DNA from: Chrysomallon squamiferum
Taxonomy: Eukaryota; Mollusca; Gastropoda; Neomphalida; Peltospiridae
Assembly: GCA_012295275.1 (NCBI GenBank)
Contig: CM022665.1
Coordinates: 29,554,457-29,618,456, forward strand
Direction: 5' to 3'
DNA length: 64,000 bases
This document shows positions 27,229-37,344 of this stretch, in pieces. The translations under genes were made by a program, and so were the position numbers. Below the pieces are notes generated by a model, which was not told the DNA's origin, made no database searches, and saw only the letters and a program-made list of their open reading frames with translations. Numbering within the stretch: the first letter of the stretch is position 1; each line of letters opens with the position of its first letter.

Positions 27229-29465
27229 GGAAATCGGAAAAGTGGCCGCACATCGTAGGAGGCCGCCAAAGACAGGTACCAAGTGTAAATATATACGTAT
27301 TTTCAAAACAAAATATATCATGACGTTGTATGCATATTCAGCTTCATCTTTGTATTCGTTTCTTGACGTGATCTTTGATAAACAACGGGGAACAGACAAA
27401 TTTACCATTTCAAGATGATCATCGTGTGACTAAGATAAGCTTATTCGGGACTTTAAATTATATACAAGTTACATAGTGTGCCAAATTCCATACAGATATT
27501 TAGGGTAGGAGGTACTTAATTTTGGATACCAGACTATGTGGCGTTCTCAGCGAATGACGCGGCCATAGCGATTACGACTGTTCGATGGTTCGTTTATTTT
27601 GACTGATTTAGCAGATATGTGGATTAATATTCCAGTTTAATATAGTATTTTCTTTCTGGTAAAGATCTTGATTATGAAGAAAGTTCTTAGCAAGTTAAAT
27701 TTTTATGAATTTTATTTTTTATTTTTTTATTTTTTTATATCTAAATAATAAATAAGGCAAATTAATGCCAATTAATATTATTGATTAATAGCTAATATAT
27801 AGTCTTATAAAATGATATTTTTGTATACTGGTTTAATTTCTACAGAGATTCTGGGAAATTCCTAAAATAGGCGAAAGGTACATTTGAGCTAATTAGTGCT
27901 ACTAATTAATTAATAAAAATTCAGGAATGTTAACATCATGCTTCAAAATACTGCATAGGTCTAGAACTAATCTAAAGCTTAATTTTGATAGATAATACAT
28001 GTATACTGGTTTCAATCTACATGAGATATTCAATGTTTATGTTGCAAAATGAAGGAAATCAATCACAGTTTCTCCATAGATTCTGATTGTATTCTGATAA
28101 AAATTCGTAACTTTTTTCATATCAGTGCTATCAAAAAATACCTTGGTGTCATTTTAATCTTTTTTTTTTTTTTTTTTTTTCTTTCTGAAAAGAATGCAAC
28201 AAAATGGACTCAAGTTTGTTTTTGCAGAAGAACTGCAGTCTTCACAGTCGAATTAAGTGTTCTTCATCTGCGGCATTGCTGGGTTCTGGTGCTTGCACTT
28301 GGGTCATCATCTATCCTCTCTTCTTAAATTCTGTGTCGACTGCAGTGAGAAGATGATCTACTGCAGCCATACATTGCCAGTTTCCTGAGTGAATCAGACA
28401 TTATACACGTTTTCCCAAATTGTCAGTAATTATACATAGTTACCAATAATACATATTTCCTGTGACATAAACACAGATACGTAGAAATTTACATAAATAC
28501 ATAATATACGTACGTACATAAACACACACACACACACATACATACATACGCATGCGTGCATAAACAATACTATTTGTATAAATGAAAACTGAAGATTCTT
28601 TGGAGTAGTAATTGACGTAACGATATTAGTAATACAAGTACTGTACTTCCCGAGCCGTAATCCAGGATGTCTCGATTTTAATTAATCTTAATTTTTGCGA
28701 ACAACTATTATTGTTGTTATTTTCTTCACTCGGTAAATGATTCTCAATGAAAAAAAAAAATGATTACAAATATAATTTACAACTAATAGGTATGCTGTAA
28801 GAAATTAATTTAATTTCAAAATTAGATGAACACGCATAATATATATTATTGCTTGATTATGTTAGACTGCAAATCTCAGCTGATGTAAAATTCTGTTGAT
28901 TTAAAAAAAAAAAAAAAATATATGTTAAATGTAAACATTGTTTATGTGTGTGTGCTTGTCTGCTTAAATCAAATAATAATACTAGTGTTTTAACATATAT
29001 GCTTATAACATGATTATTGTTGAAGACGTATATCTTATATAGATAAACTTCTACTACTCCTATTACCAGTACTACTATTATAACTACAATTACAACTACT
29101 ACTACATCAACAACAACAACAACAACTACTACTACTACTAATTACTTTGATTCTGAAATGGCTATTTTACATATACCGTTAGATGAAATCCAATTAGGTC
29201 AATCTCTATAGGCCTACTAGCAGAAAGGTAACGTAATTAGAGATTTATCTTAATATAAAGGTAAATAATGATCAGAGTAGCCTGTCTGTGTTTCATTAAA
29301 ACAATGTCGGTTTTCACTTACTCTAATACTTCTTCTTCGTATAATACCGGATCCGGGAGTATTTGGCAGTTCTTCAGTTAGGGAAGAAGTTCTCGAAGAA
29401 CTTAACGTATTGCCATCTCTGCTGCATTCGCTTGAAGAAGACAAAGTTTCCTTATGCTCAGTCAT
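25898..29465 (-). CDS. Small coiled-coil, tail-anchored membrane protein (2 exons), unrecognised
   Basis: Two exons join in phase 0: 29322-29465 (48 codons, donor gtaagt) and 25898-26197 (acceptor after tttcag), giving 147 aa. I do not recognise the family. The N-terminus (MTEHKET, then about residues 9-40) is rich in Ser, Thr, Gly and Pro. A short basic patch IIRRRSIRRRIS spans the splice junction. Residues about 60-122 are charged and heptad-like (EEYEKIVERV, then NLEEKQEEQKTKERRIE), consistent with a coiled coil. The protein ends in a single hydrophobic segment, IGILITLIISAIIPIVLIVW, with only NWG after it. That is the layout of a tail-anchored protein facing the cytosol on an ER, outer mitochondrial or Golgi membrane. 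The 3.1-kb intron contains dispersed repeat X copy 2. Splice-frame continuity and sensible protein character support a real gene; function is unknown. Confidence 0.75.
27158..27226. repeat. Long (TA)n microsatellite
   Basis: About 69 bp of perfect alternating TA, directly abutting the end of dispersed repeat X copy 2. All open frames across it are artefacts (poly Tyr-Ile). Confidence 0.97.
27230..27545 (-). repeat. Dispersed repeat family X, copy 2
   Basis: On the minus strand this reads atttaaagtcccgaataagc near 27445, gaaatggtaaatttgtctgt near 27395 and tatcaaagatca near 27370. Then come gaatacaaagatgaagctga near 27345 and a GC-richer end, ttggcggcctcctacgatgt, near 27260. The first four blocks recur in copy 1 at 22270-22520. 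The element runs into a (TA)n tract, as many SINE/MITE-like elements end in or next to simple repeats. The class is not established. Confidence 0.75.
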
Positions 29466-29700
29466 TTTGCTGACGATTTCAGAATTGTTGGAAGAGCTAA
29501 TTAATGTAGTATTAGTGGAAAGTCAGCCTCCATTGTCGTCTTCTTAACACACTGAGACAGGTTGAAAGAGGAACTTCGCGTCCCACAAAGAGTTAGCGTT
29601 AATCGGCACACCGAAATTTGATACACTAAGAGCAGCGAGTCGGTGCTGCTCCGTACGCGAGTACAGCCAGTCTGTTACTGCTGGAACCAAAACTCAGAAA
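29466..29700 (-). promoter_or_regulatory. Probable promoter/5' UTR of the tail-anchored protein gene
   Basis: Immediately upstream of the minus-strand ATG at 29465, the composition becomes locally GC-richer and CpG-containing (for example gcgtccc at 29578, cgcgag near 29656), against a strongly AT-rich background. No TATA box at a convincing distance was seen. This is an inference from composition and position only. Confidence 0.35.
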
Positions 29701-29817
29701 GAAAACATTATTTTTTACTTTTTTTTAAGATGATCTGTTTCGTTTTCAAATGACCAGTTTCAGAAATATATATGTTAGGAAACATACTTAAATACATTCG
29801 TACACGCATAAAAAGTT

Positions 29818-29905
29818 GTCTTGGTGGTTGAGTGCAATCGTCATCCGCCTCCGGAGTACGGGCGACAGGGTACCATATGTTCGAGTCTCGTCAGCCGCAT
29901 CTGAT
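29818..29905 (+). repeat. tRNA-derived SINE fragment or tRNA pseudogene
   Basis: A segment of much higher GC content than its flanks. It contains a box A-like ttggtggttgagtgc (29819-29834) and a box B-like gttcgagtctc (29880-29890), about 48 bp apart, the arrangement of an internal RNA polymerase III promoter. No clean cloverleaf with a standard anticodon arm could be drawn, so a functional tRNA is unlikely. Confidence 0.5.
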
Positions 29906-30272
29906 ATATGTTTATACTTACTACGAACCTACCTGCACAGTTACTAATGTGAATCCATAAACGAAAACGCACACTACATGATTACCGTTTAGTAAGTTAC
30001 ATTTTAAGGTGCGTGTGCGCACGTGTGTTTCTCTGCAGTATTTAGTTTTTGTTTTTTATCTATTCATTCTAAGAAAATAAAACACGTAATTCACTGAATA
30101 TATCTTTTATTTAACAAAACTATAAAAGAATGTAATGAAAACATAAAGAATTGCGAAAAAAGGAAAAAAATGATGTGATGTGAGAGAGAGAGAGAGAAAT
30201 CGAAAAGATAAGTATATATATATTTTTTACATTTATAACCGTTTACCATTCACTGTTTATTCATATATATAT

Positions 30273-30274
30273 GA

Positions 30275-30311
<37 letters not shown>
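30273..30311. repeat. (TA)n microsatellite 3' of TRIM-A
   Basis: About 38 bp of alternating AT in the 3' flank of the minus-strand TRIM-A gene. A (GA)n run lies at 30181-30196. Confidence 0.95.
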
Positions 30312-30315
<4 letters not shown>

Positions 30316-30369
30316 ATGGTTTAGTTTTAAAACCCAGTGAAATCCTTCAGTAACTTTAGCTTCATGCAT

Positions 30370-32331
30370 TTATTTCCTTAGAACGCTAATTTCATACACA
30401 TTAATTATTCCCATACTATTGACCAAGTACATTAAACCTTTATTATCAAATACAAGATCTATAGGGTCCTCTAAACCATGCTGTTCTGTCATATATTCGC
30501 ACAACCGCCTGCCAAAAGTGTCAAACACAGATACCGATTCACAATAACAATTAACGGCGTAAAGAAGTTCATTTCTGTCTTCATGTGCTGCATTTGCCTT
30601 GTACGTTGGGGAAACACTGCATGTCGTTACTATATCTCCCTTAAGTGTGCGAACCTTCACAGAATTATCTCCCCATTCACAGGTAATAAGATTTCCATTG
30701 TGATCAATGCTGATATTTGCTAAAGGAGAGTGTAAACCTACAACGAATCGTTTTAACAGCTTTCCATCCTTTGAGAACACTCGGAAATTATTATTAGGCA
30801 AATTTCCCAAAATAAAACCTTCATTTCTGTAATTAGCAAGAGCAAATGTGAAACGAACTCCAGACCATTCTTTTGGTGTTGAAGTGAATGGCAACTTTTG
30901 TATTCTTTTGCCATTTTCATTGAAGAAAAACAAAAAGTTTTTGTGAACAACAGCAGTGACATCTTCACAAACAGCTACAGCAAAAGGTGAAAAATCTTCA
31001 TCAACTTCAAGACATTTCTGTAGAACACCCTGTGTTGTGATACATTTAACTTTCTTGTTTGCATTGTCAGCAACGAAGATAATGTTTTTTCTGATGGCAA
31101 TGCCTTTCACATCTGGTAATTTCTTATCAGTTTCACACTCAATATCAAAAACACGTAACAGTTTGAAGACAACCTTTTTAATGTCTTTTGTCTGATCCTG
31201 CAAAGCTGGAGATGCTGCTTTTGAAGAATCAGATCCACTAAACAGTGTATCTATTTGTTGCATTGTGTTCTGGAAATCATTTACAAACGCTGCCTCCTCT
31301 TCAGTATCTCCTTTATTTGATGGTATTTCAACAGAAGGTACATTTTCTAGTTGTTGGAGTCGTTTGGAAATTGTTTCTTCTAGGTAAAGCATCTCTTCAT
31401 TTTTACCTTGATTTATCATTGTTTCGCAAAATTCCAAGCAATCGTTTGCTAAAGTTATTTTCTTTTCCGTATTTTCTAATAGTGACTGGCTTTGTTCCAG
31501 CTTTTTTCCCATCTTCTTCTGGAGTTCAAGAATTGACTGCTTTCTGCGAGTTTCTATTTTAGCAATAACTCCATCCACTATTTTCCCTATATTTCTGATT
31601 TTTTCAGACTGAATTGTTTTTAGATTTTCAAGTTTTTCACAAGCTTTCTTTTTTTCTGTTTTAAGCAATTCAAGTTTCTCTTTTACCTTAACCACGTGGT
31701 TGACAAGTTTATTTTTCTGAGCTGTGACTGCCTCTGTGGCTGTTATACATTTGTGATCGTGATGAGAAACAAGAACACAAGCTAAACACATAGGTGTTTG
31801 GCATGTCTCACAAAAATATTCTATTTCCTTTTCATGATGTTGTGAGCAAGTTAACCTGTTGAGGTTTCTCAGTTCTTTGTCATAACTCCCTTTTCTGATG
31901 TCCTCCAGGAGAACCTTTTTATGGTTCCAAGTTCTGGACGAAGCATTATGTCCATCAGAACAACTTGAACACAGGTAATCTCCACAATCTAGACAACGAC
32001 TTTTTGCAGGTAAATCTTTACCCCTTAAACTGCACGTTGTGCACTTTACATCACTGACATTCTTAACTTTCACAACATCTACAAGACCATTGATTAGGAA
32101 ATTTGTTTTAAGATCCGAAACTACTCCATGTGGCAGAGTCACTCTTTCTCTGCATTCAGGACACGTAATAGAACCAGATCTATCAGAATTCTCTAACAGC
32201 TTCTCTATGCAAGAGGAACAGTATGTATGGACACATGGAAGTATCTTTGGTTTGTCGTAGGTATTGAAACAAATTTTACATGTGAGAAAATCTTCACAAA
32301 TTGTATTTGTTAGATCTTGCCCAGAAGCCAT
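30370..32331 (-). CDS. TRIM-A: RING/B-box/coiled-coil/NHL-like protein
   Basis: 653-aa TRIM-family protein on one coding exon, a putative E3 ubiquitin ligase of TRIM2/3/56-like invertebrate type. RING: C18, C21, C33, H35, C38, C41, C57, C60. B-box 1: C97, C100, C113, C116, C121, C124, H128, H137. B-box 2: C162, H165, C174, C177, C182, C185, H190/H193. Coiled coil lies at about 205-330, an acidic linker at about 340-385, and a C-terminal beta-propeller-like region at about 390-653 resembling NHL repeats (for example GNLITCEWGDNSVKVR). All zinc ligands are intact, so the protein should be functional. The acceptor-like cttttag just before the ATG suggests an upstream non-coding exon. Homology with the 5' flank of TRIM-B continues to about 32445. 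Its last 91 residues differ sharply from TRIM-B. Specific substrate and process are unknown; such proteins are expanded in molluscs and often proposed to act in innate immunity. Confidence 0.9.
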   Translation of the reverse strand: MASGQDLTNTICEDFLTCKICFNTYDKPKILPCVHTYCSSCIEKLLENSDRSGSITCPECRERVTLPHGVVSDLKTNFLINGLVDVVKVKNVSDVKCTTCSLRGKDLPAKSRCLDCGDYLCSSCSDGHNASSRTWNHKKVLLEDIRKGSYDKELRNLNRLTCSQHHEKEIEYFCETCQTPMCLACVLVSHHDHKCITATEAVTAQKNKLVNHVVKVKEKLELLKTEKKKACEKLENLKTIQSEKIRNIGKIVDGVIAKIETRRKQSILELQKKMGKKLEQSQSLLENTEKKITLANDCLEFCETMINQGKNEEMLYLEETISKRLQQLENVPSVEIPSNKGDTEEEAAFVNDFQNTMQQIDTLFSGSDSSKAASPALQDQTKDIKKVVFKLLRVFDIECETDKKLPDVKGIAIRKNIIFVADNANKKVKCITTQGVLQKCLEVDEDFSPFAVAVCEDVTAVVHKNFLFFFNENGKRIQKLPFTSTPKEWSGVRFTFALANYRNEGFILGNLPNNNFRVFSKDGKLLKRFVVGLHSPLANISIDHNGNLITCEWGDNSVKVRTLKGDIVTTCSVSPTYKANAAHEDRNELLYAVNCYCESVSVFDTFGRRLCEYMTEQHGLEDPIDLVFDNKGLMYLVNSMGIINVYEISVLRK

Positions 32332-32445
32332 ATGTCCTCTAAAAGAAAAACAAATCAGTTAAAACGTATTACCGGAAGTCCAATTTATAACTGCTGTAAT
32401 AATCGACACGATGGATAATACCATAATAAACCTTTAAATAAATAA
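32332..32445 (-). other. 5' flank of TRIM-A duplicated upstream of TRIM-B
   Basis: Minus-strand sequence here (attattacagcag and cttccggtaatacg blocks, then a pyrimidine tract and ag before the ATG) matches 44853-44963 on the plus strand. The duplication therefore includes the 5' UTR and probably promoter-proximal DNA. Further out, similarity fades, with scattered matching blocks to about 32520. Confidence 0.8.
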
Positions 32446-32654
32446 CGATTATTTGCAAACGAAAAGAGAGATACGTATTCATACAGAAAATCCTTGACAA
32501 CCGGTAAGTGCACGATTCACGCATGCACACCCCGAACATTACTAATTATAAAGGAACAATGACATCTTTGACCTGCGTTTTTAGATCCTTGGGGCTGAGG
32601 GAGGCGGACGGTGTAGTTGTCTTTTTATTTACTTTCTTTTATTAAATTTTTAAA

Positions 32655-32708
<54 letters not shown>

Positions 32709-33320
32709 TAATTAATTTATTTATTTATTATGTTTCTGTAATAAGAAAATGCAGATAACAGAAAAATACTGAATTATCTATGATCTAACTTTAATTTATG
32801 CCTGTCGTAACATTTCTTAAGAAACTGCTGCTTCCACTCACAGCTTGTCATATTTTTTAACACACTATCAGTTAAATTATTATGCCAGCATTTGCAGAAA
32901 TTAATCATGAATAAAAAATAATTGTATGATGAGTAAGATTGGATGGTATTACTAGAGAATAGCAAACGTAATGAGCATATTGACAGTTTTGACTTTGTAT
33001 AGTCTGGTTTGAAGGATGAAAGGATTCCATTGGCATATTAACAATTTCGATGGTCACGAATTTTATACCAGTCCATTTAAAATGGGGCAGCCTGGGACTG
33101 CTCGAGCAGGAACGTGACCCGAGACACCGAGAACCAATAAACCTAGATATTCTGTTGTCAACACAAACATCGTAAATTCGACCTCGGTATTTAAAAAAAA
33201 ATAAAAAAAAAAATAAAAAAATAACCGGTGAAATGAAATTTAAAATAAATAATAATAATAATAAACAATAGCAATAATAATTACAGCGAGTGATTAATAA
33301 ATTTTATTTCTAAATTTAAG

Positions 33321-33356
<36 letters not shown>

Positions 33357-33815
33357 CAACCATTAAACATAAAAAATAATAAATATAATAATATTACGAA
33401 TTTAAAAAAATCATAATAAAAAGATGGGTATCAGTTTGATATTTTATTAAGTAAATGTAACAACGACATGCTCACTGTCACAGAAAAATAGACACAACAT
33501 TACAGTAAGGTATTAACTTAGTTACATATTGATGTTTGTTTTAACATTGTGAGATAATATCACCACTAAAAGTTAAACAAGGTATCCTTAGACTGTCGTT
33601 AACATTCCAGTTTTAAAAATTAATACAAAACATTTAAAAACAGTACCTGAAGTTTGATGTACAAAGTTAATTCATTTGTATGCAGGTGAGAAAAAAATAA
33701 TCGAAGAGTCTAAAGTGTAGGTAACGTAGGTCTCTTAAAACTATGTCACATGTTTGCAAACGTGGAAGGAATGTATCGAAGGTTAATTATCACGCGTTTA
33801 TCACGTGGTGAGATA
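32446..33815. other. Intergenic, repeat-rich
   Basis: Between the TRIM-A upstream flank and the inverted-repeat block. A small GC-richer island at 33080-33180 (cagcctgggactgctcgagc) may be a repeat fragment, but I found no second copy here. No coding signal was seen. Confidence 0.4.
32655..32705. repeat. (ATT)n microsatellite
   Basis: About 17 ATT units upstream of TRIM-A, followed by an AATT-rich stretch. Further AAT runs lie at 33246-33262 and 33328-33352. Confidence 0.95.
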
Positions 33816-34146
33816 ACCCGGTAACGCTAAACACCGTCATCAACCGCCAGGAAGCCCATAAGCACAGCCTATTTAAAATTAACGATATAAAAACAATATT
33901 TATTGTAGTACGATTGCTTTCTGGACATTATTTTTTATATCTGCAGGTGAAACAAATTCGTTATACATGTGAATAGAATATTCTCGAAACACCGTCAACA
34001 AAAACCTGCTGACGGTCAGTGGTAAAAGGTGAACTGCTGAGACCAGGCATTGCAACTGGCATTTCGACTGGATCGATCAAGTTCAGGGACCTGTTTTCTA
34101 CTTTCTTCTGTTTTTTATTTTTATTTTATTTTCCGTTTTGAAGTCA

Positions 34147-35210
34147 TCATAAACTAAAAAAAAAAGAAAATTTAATTAAACCCATCTCATAAATTAAATA
34201 TAAAACTGACACAATCATCATTTTCAGCACAGAGGCTTTCTCTATCTTGCTTTTAGCGGTGATTTGCACTAAAAGTTGATAAGTGAAATTGGGATTAGAT
34301 TCAATGATTCCAATAAGTATGAAATTAGTAGTTATGATTAAACCGGTATTAGAAAGGTCACACACAGTCAATATTTCATCTGGCTCGTTCACTCCTGCAC
34401 CGTTTGCGTTGGCCGGGTTTCTTCGCTGTTGTCGGTGTTTTCGGTACAGCAATTGGCCATCAGTCTATACCGTTACGGTTGTCTTCTTTTCTTTAAAGTC
34501 CACGAATTTTCTATATATCTCGTCTTTCTCTTCTTTTGTCTTTGAAGTCCACACGCCATTATTTGTCCGAAATTTCGAGAGTGTCAGCTCATAATTCTCA
34601 AATCCGTGTATTGCCTACCTCGTGTCGAGTTGCTGTAACTTCACAATATCATATAGTTTATCGACATTTTATGTGGTTTCCAGTTTATAGCGATTTTGAG
34701 TACATTGTTCACTGATTCGCTGTTGTCACAGGTCCAGCTGAAGGGAATGAAATTGTTTTGTAGCTGAGAACGGTGAACGTTTTCTCTGATCTTCGCAACT
34801 AATTGCCGAAATACGGGATTTATGAAGGGGAAAGATTTTCGGTTTTCGATATTCGATTTTCTGCTTTATTTCAATTTTACGTTCCTCAAATTCAAATTCA
34901 TCCTTCGATTTCCTGTCCACATATTGCGATCTGACCCATCTCTTCCGTATAGAAACCACATCACGTAGTTATTTCGTCCTCTTTGTTGCACGGCACCACA
35001 TGGCAGGAATGTATTGCCCAGGCAATTTATAGCTGGATCTTGAAGGCCATTGACATTCGGATATATTGAAATGAAGGGAGCACCAGTCACGCAACACTCT
35101 GGAATGTCCATGTCGATGACTATGGCGCAGTCGTGTAGTGCCTCGTGATTATCTGTACCAAGCATCACCAACACGGTAACTGCAGGCACCAGGTCGCCCC
35201 CAAGAACCAA
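34147..35210 (-). pseudogene. Decayed coding region inside the inverted-repeat block
   Basis: Minus-strand frames with protein-like composition but interrupted by stops and shifts: 34866-35210 (from about MVLGGDLVPAVTV), and 34147-34600, where reading through one TAG joins a Lys/Glu-rich stretch (KTKEEKDEIYRKF) to LLYRKHRQQRR and then a hydrophobic tail. I could not assign a family. The GTDN within VTVLVMLGTDNHE faintly recalls the GTND block of SGNH esterases found with PHD fingers in ORF1 of CR1-like retrotransposons; that is speculation. Its position inside inverted repeats argues for transposon origin. Confidence 0.35.
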
Positions 35211-35468
35211 ATAAATCGCCCGCAGGCCTGTTCCGAAAATATTTAAACAATTACTGAGATCAATAGAATTAAAGGTTGAATATTGATATTATCTGTATTC
35301 AACCTTGTTAAGTCACTGCTGATAGTTATTGTGAGAAATCATTAACGTGATCAGTGTCTTCACATAGATCGGTATCATTAATAATAATATATAACTAAAG
35401 ATAAACTGAACAAATTTGTTATTTCAGAAGAGTGTAATAAACTGATAGCCCTTCGTATGACTCAGTAA

Positions 35469-35699
35469 CTATAAAGTAGCTCTCATGTTCAAAATGGTTG
35501 GTGACCCCTGATCTAGACTGAAAGCTTCCCAGACTGGTTCGTTGCTCCAGTGACGTTTGTAGAAAGCATCGTTGAATGTCGCCGTTCGAGTTCGCAAATT
35601 CTCAATCACAGAGCTCTTCGGACACCAAATGGAACAGGCAGCTTCCATAACCATGGACTGCAACAGGAATTCTGTACCTGATCGCTCCACATTTGGCAA
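35469..35699 (-). pseudogene. Protein-like open frame downstream of the PHD relic
   Basis: 76 codons on the minus strand. Trp, Cys and charged residues make it look protein-derived (for example MEAACSIWCPKSSVIENLRT), and it follows the PHD relic in the same orientation. No family was recognised. It is most simply another fragment of the same dead element. Confidence 0.3.
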
Positions 35700-35821
35700 G
35701 TACGTCTCTGCATGTCGGTCGTGTGTGTGTGTGGGTTTGCTGAAATCTTTCCGAATTCAGGAGGGGGCGATATCAGAGCGGTTTTCCGTAAAAATATTTC
35801 CTGTCTGAGCGGAGCTGTCTT

Positions 35822-36091
35822 TCATGTTTTAACAGATTTCGTAGTATCTTTCAGCCTCTGATGAGGCAACTTGTAGTCGAACTGTCTATGGTCAAGCCTC
35901 TCGTGAAAGCAGACCTTGCATCAATAACCGAGGGACATCTTTTCTATCTGTCTCAACAATGTTCGAGACAGATTTTCACACCTGACATAGAACCAAGTGC
36001 TGCATCCTTCACAGTCAATGACGTTGATACGGCATTCTTGGTGGCAGTCACCGCATGGATAAATTTTACTTGTGGTCATGGTTCTTGTCAT
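35822..36091 (-). pseudogene. PHD-finger gene fragment with in-frame stop
   Basis: Reading the minus strand from ATG at 36091 gives a C4HC3-type zinc finger: CGDC, eight residues later CEGC, then STWFYVRC, and after a helix a C-x2-C pair (CKVC). Two defects are visible. The invariant His of the WFH..C motif is Tyr. A TGA at 35921-35923 sits just before CKVC, where PHD fingers usually have Trp (TGG to TGA). After the stop the frame continues another 32 codons to TGA at 35822. This is a mutated relic, probably of the transposon that carries the flanking inverted repeats. The plus-strand frame over the same bases is an antisense shadow. Confidence 0.65.
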
Positions 36092-36585
36092 TCTTGATTA
36101 TAAATACATGTGTATCCCAAAATCATTTATATTAATTAGTGATATTCTGGTTCCAATATATGTGAAAAATTCATTCATAAAAGCTAATATATAAGGCTTA
36201 AAAAAACCTCTATGATTATGATGATGATGTCAGAGCAGAAACAGAAAAAAAAAAAAAAAAGAAAAAAAAAAAAAAAGGGGGGGGCCGTGCAAAATTCAAA
36301 GTTATATAGGCCATAGATTACAAGATAATCAGCAAAGTCCTCGTCGAAAAACTAAAACCTGCATTGTATATTAGGATCCCAGATTTTTCCTGCAGATACT
36401 TCAAAAAGTCATTCAATCTGGCGGAGTAGAGTGGCACTTCTAAATGACGGAGTTGTCAAACCTGAAATGATATATGTAGATCGGACTTATGTACGTTTAA
36501 GAACCAACATTTTTGTTTATAAAATATGTTAAATTACAATGGTTTCATTTTACAGAATGCAAAATGGTTTATAATTATTATATTA

Positions 36586-36672
36586 AATTAATTAAATTTC
36601 GTGCATATTGTTTTAACTGTGTGTTAATGGGGCATTGCCCCTTTGATGGTAATTGTTAACACTTTTAATTTA
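36586..36672 (+). repeat. 87-bp repeat, inverted partner at 38276-38362 (copy 1)
   Basis: Contains the palindromic ggggcattgcccc and reads ttcgtgcatattgttttaac, then tgtgtgttaatg. Its reverse complement recurs at 38276-38362 with one mismatch in 87 bp by eye. Such identity in decayed surroundings implies a recent event. Confidence 0.9.
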
Positions 36673-37344
36673 GTTCTCGTTGTTTGAAAATATTAGATTT
36701 CCCCAGAATGGGGATGTGTTTGTGGGCGCGTCTGTGTATGTATGGTTAAATTAAACAAAATATACGGGTTTTTTTCAAGGATATTCTATTTACATGTATA
36801 ACGAAGTTATTTCATCTGCAAATAAAGAAAGAAAAAAAGTAAGAAACAAAAAAAAAGAAAAGAAAGAAAAAGAAAGTCCAGAAGCAATCCACGTTACGGT
36901 CAATATTGTTTTTAAATCGTTAATTTTAAATAGCTTCCTGACGTTTCTGACGGTTGTTGACGGTGTTTAGTCACTCTGGTTACAATGGATGTAACTTTAT
37001 TGTCTTTAGCATTTGCTTATTGCAGTTAAATGAAAGCATTGATGATTTCTCAACACATTTTTATTAGTGTTATCAGCTGTAATACCCAAGATCTGTGTAA
37101 AAATCGTCTCTCGTATCATAAGCTGAAGTTACTTAAACTGTCAGCAATACCAACAGACGCTAGGGGCACTCAGTATTTTTTTTCTTTTCTTTTCCCCAGA
37201 AATGGAGAATTCTCAACTTCAAAATGTTCCGCTAATTTACTATTTTCTTTAAAGCAGAATGAGACCAAATATGGTTTATCTTGTTAAGGGGATTTCTTTA
37301 AAAAGTCGTAGTTGAAAAACCGAAAATAAAGCGAAACAGGGAAG

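Larger units (their letters stand above)
33820..36985. mobile_element. Inverted-repeat-flanked block with decayed coding DNA
   Basis: The left arm (33820-33990) and right arm (36775-36985, reverse complement) align along about 170-200 bp. Shared blocks include ctaaacaccgtca, caaccg, caggaag, ctatttaaaattaacgat, aaaaacaatatt, gattgctt, ctggac and ttcgttatacatgt. The enclosed 2.8 kb is GC-richer than its surroundings, with broken open frames mainly on the minus strand, including a PHD-finger relic at 35822-36091. This fits an old DNA transposon with long terminal inverted repeats, now dead. No clear target-site duplication was recognised, and an inverted duplication without transposition is an alternative. 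Confidence 0.55.

Noticed and set aside
27042-27408. Three overlapping frames with long Tyr-Ile runs
   Set aside because: They are translations of a (TA)n microsatellite plus repeat X.
30478-32260. Plus-strand frames over TRIM-A and the equivalent minus-strand frames over TRIM-B
   Set aside because: Antisense shadows of the TRIM coding sequence; they appear in both copies only because the genes are duplicated.
35572-35808. Plus-strand 78-codon frame
   Set aside because: Antisense of the minus-strand relic at 35469-35699; no recognisable domain.
35861-36097. Plus-strand 78-codon frame
   Set aside because: Antisense shadow of the PHD-finger relic on the minus strand, whose cysteine spacing is far more convincing.
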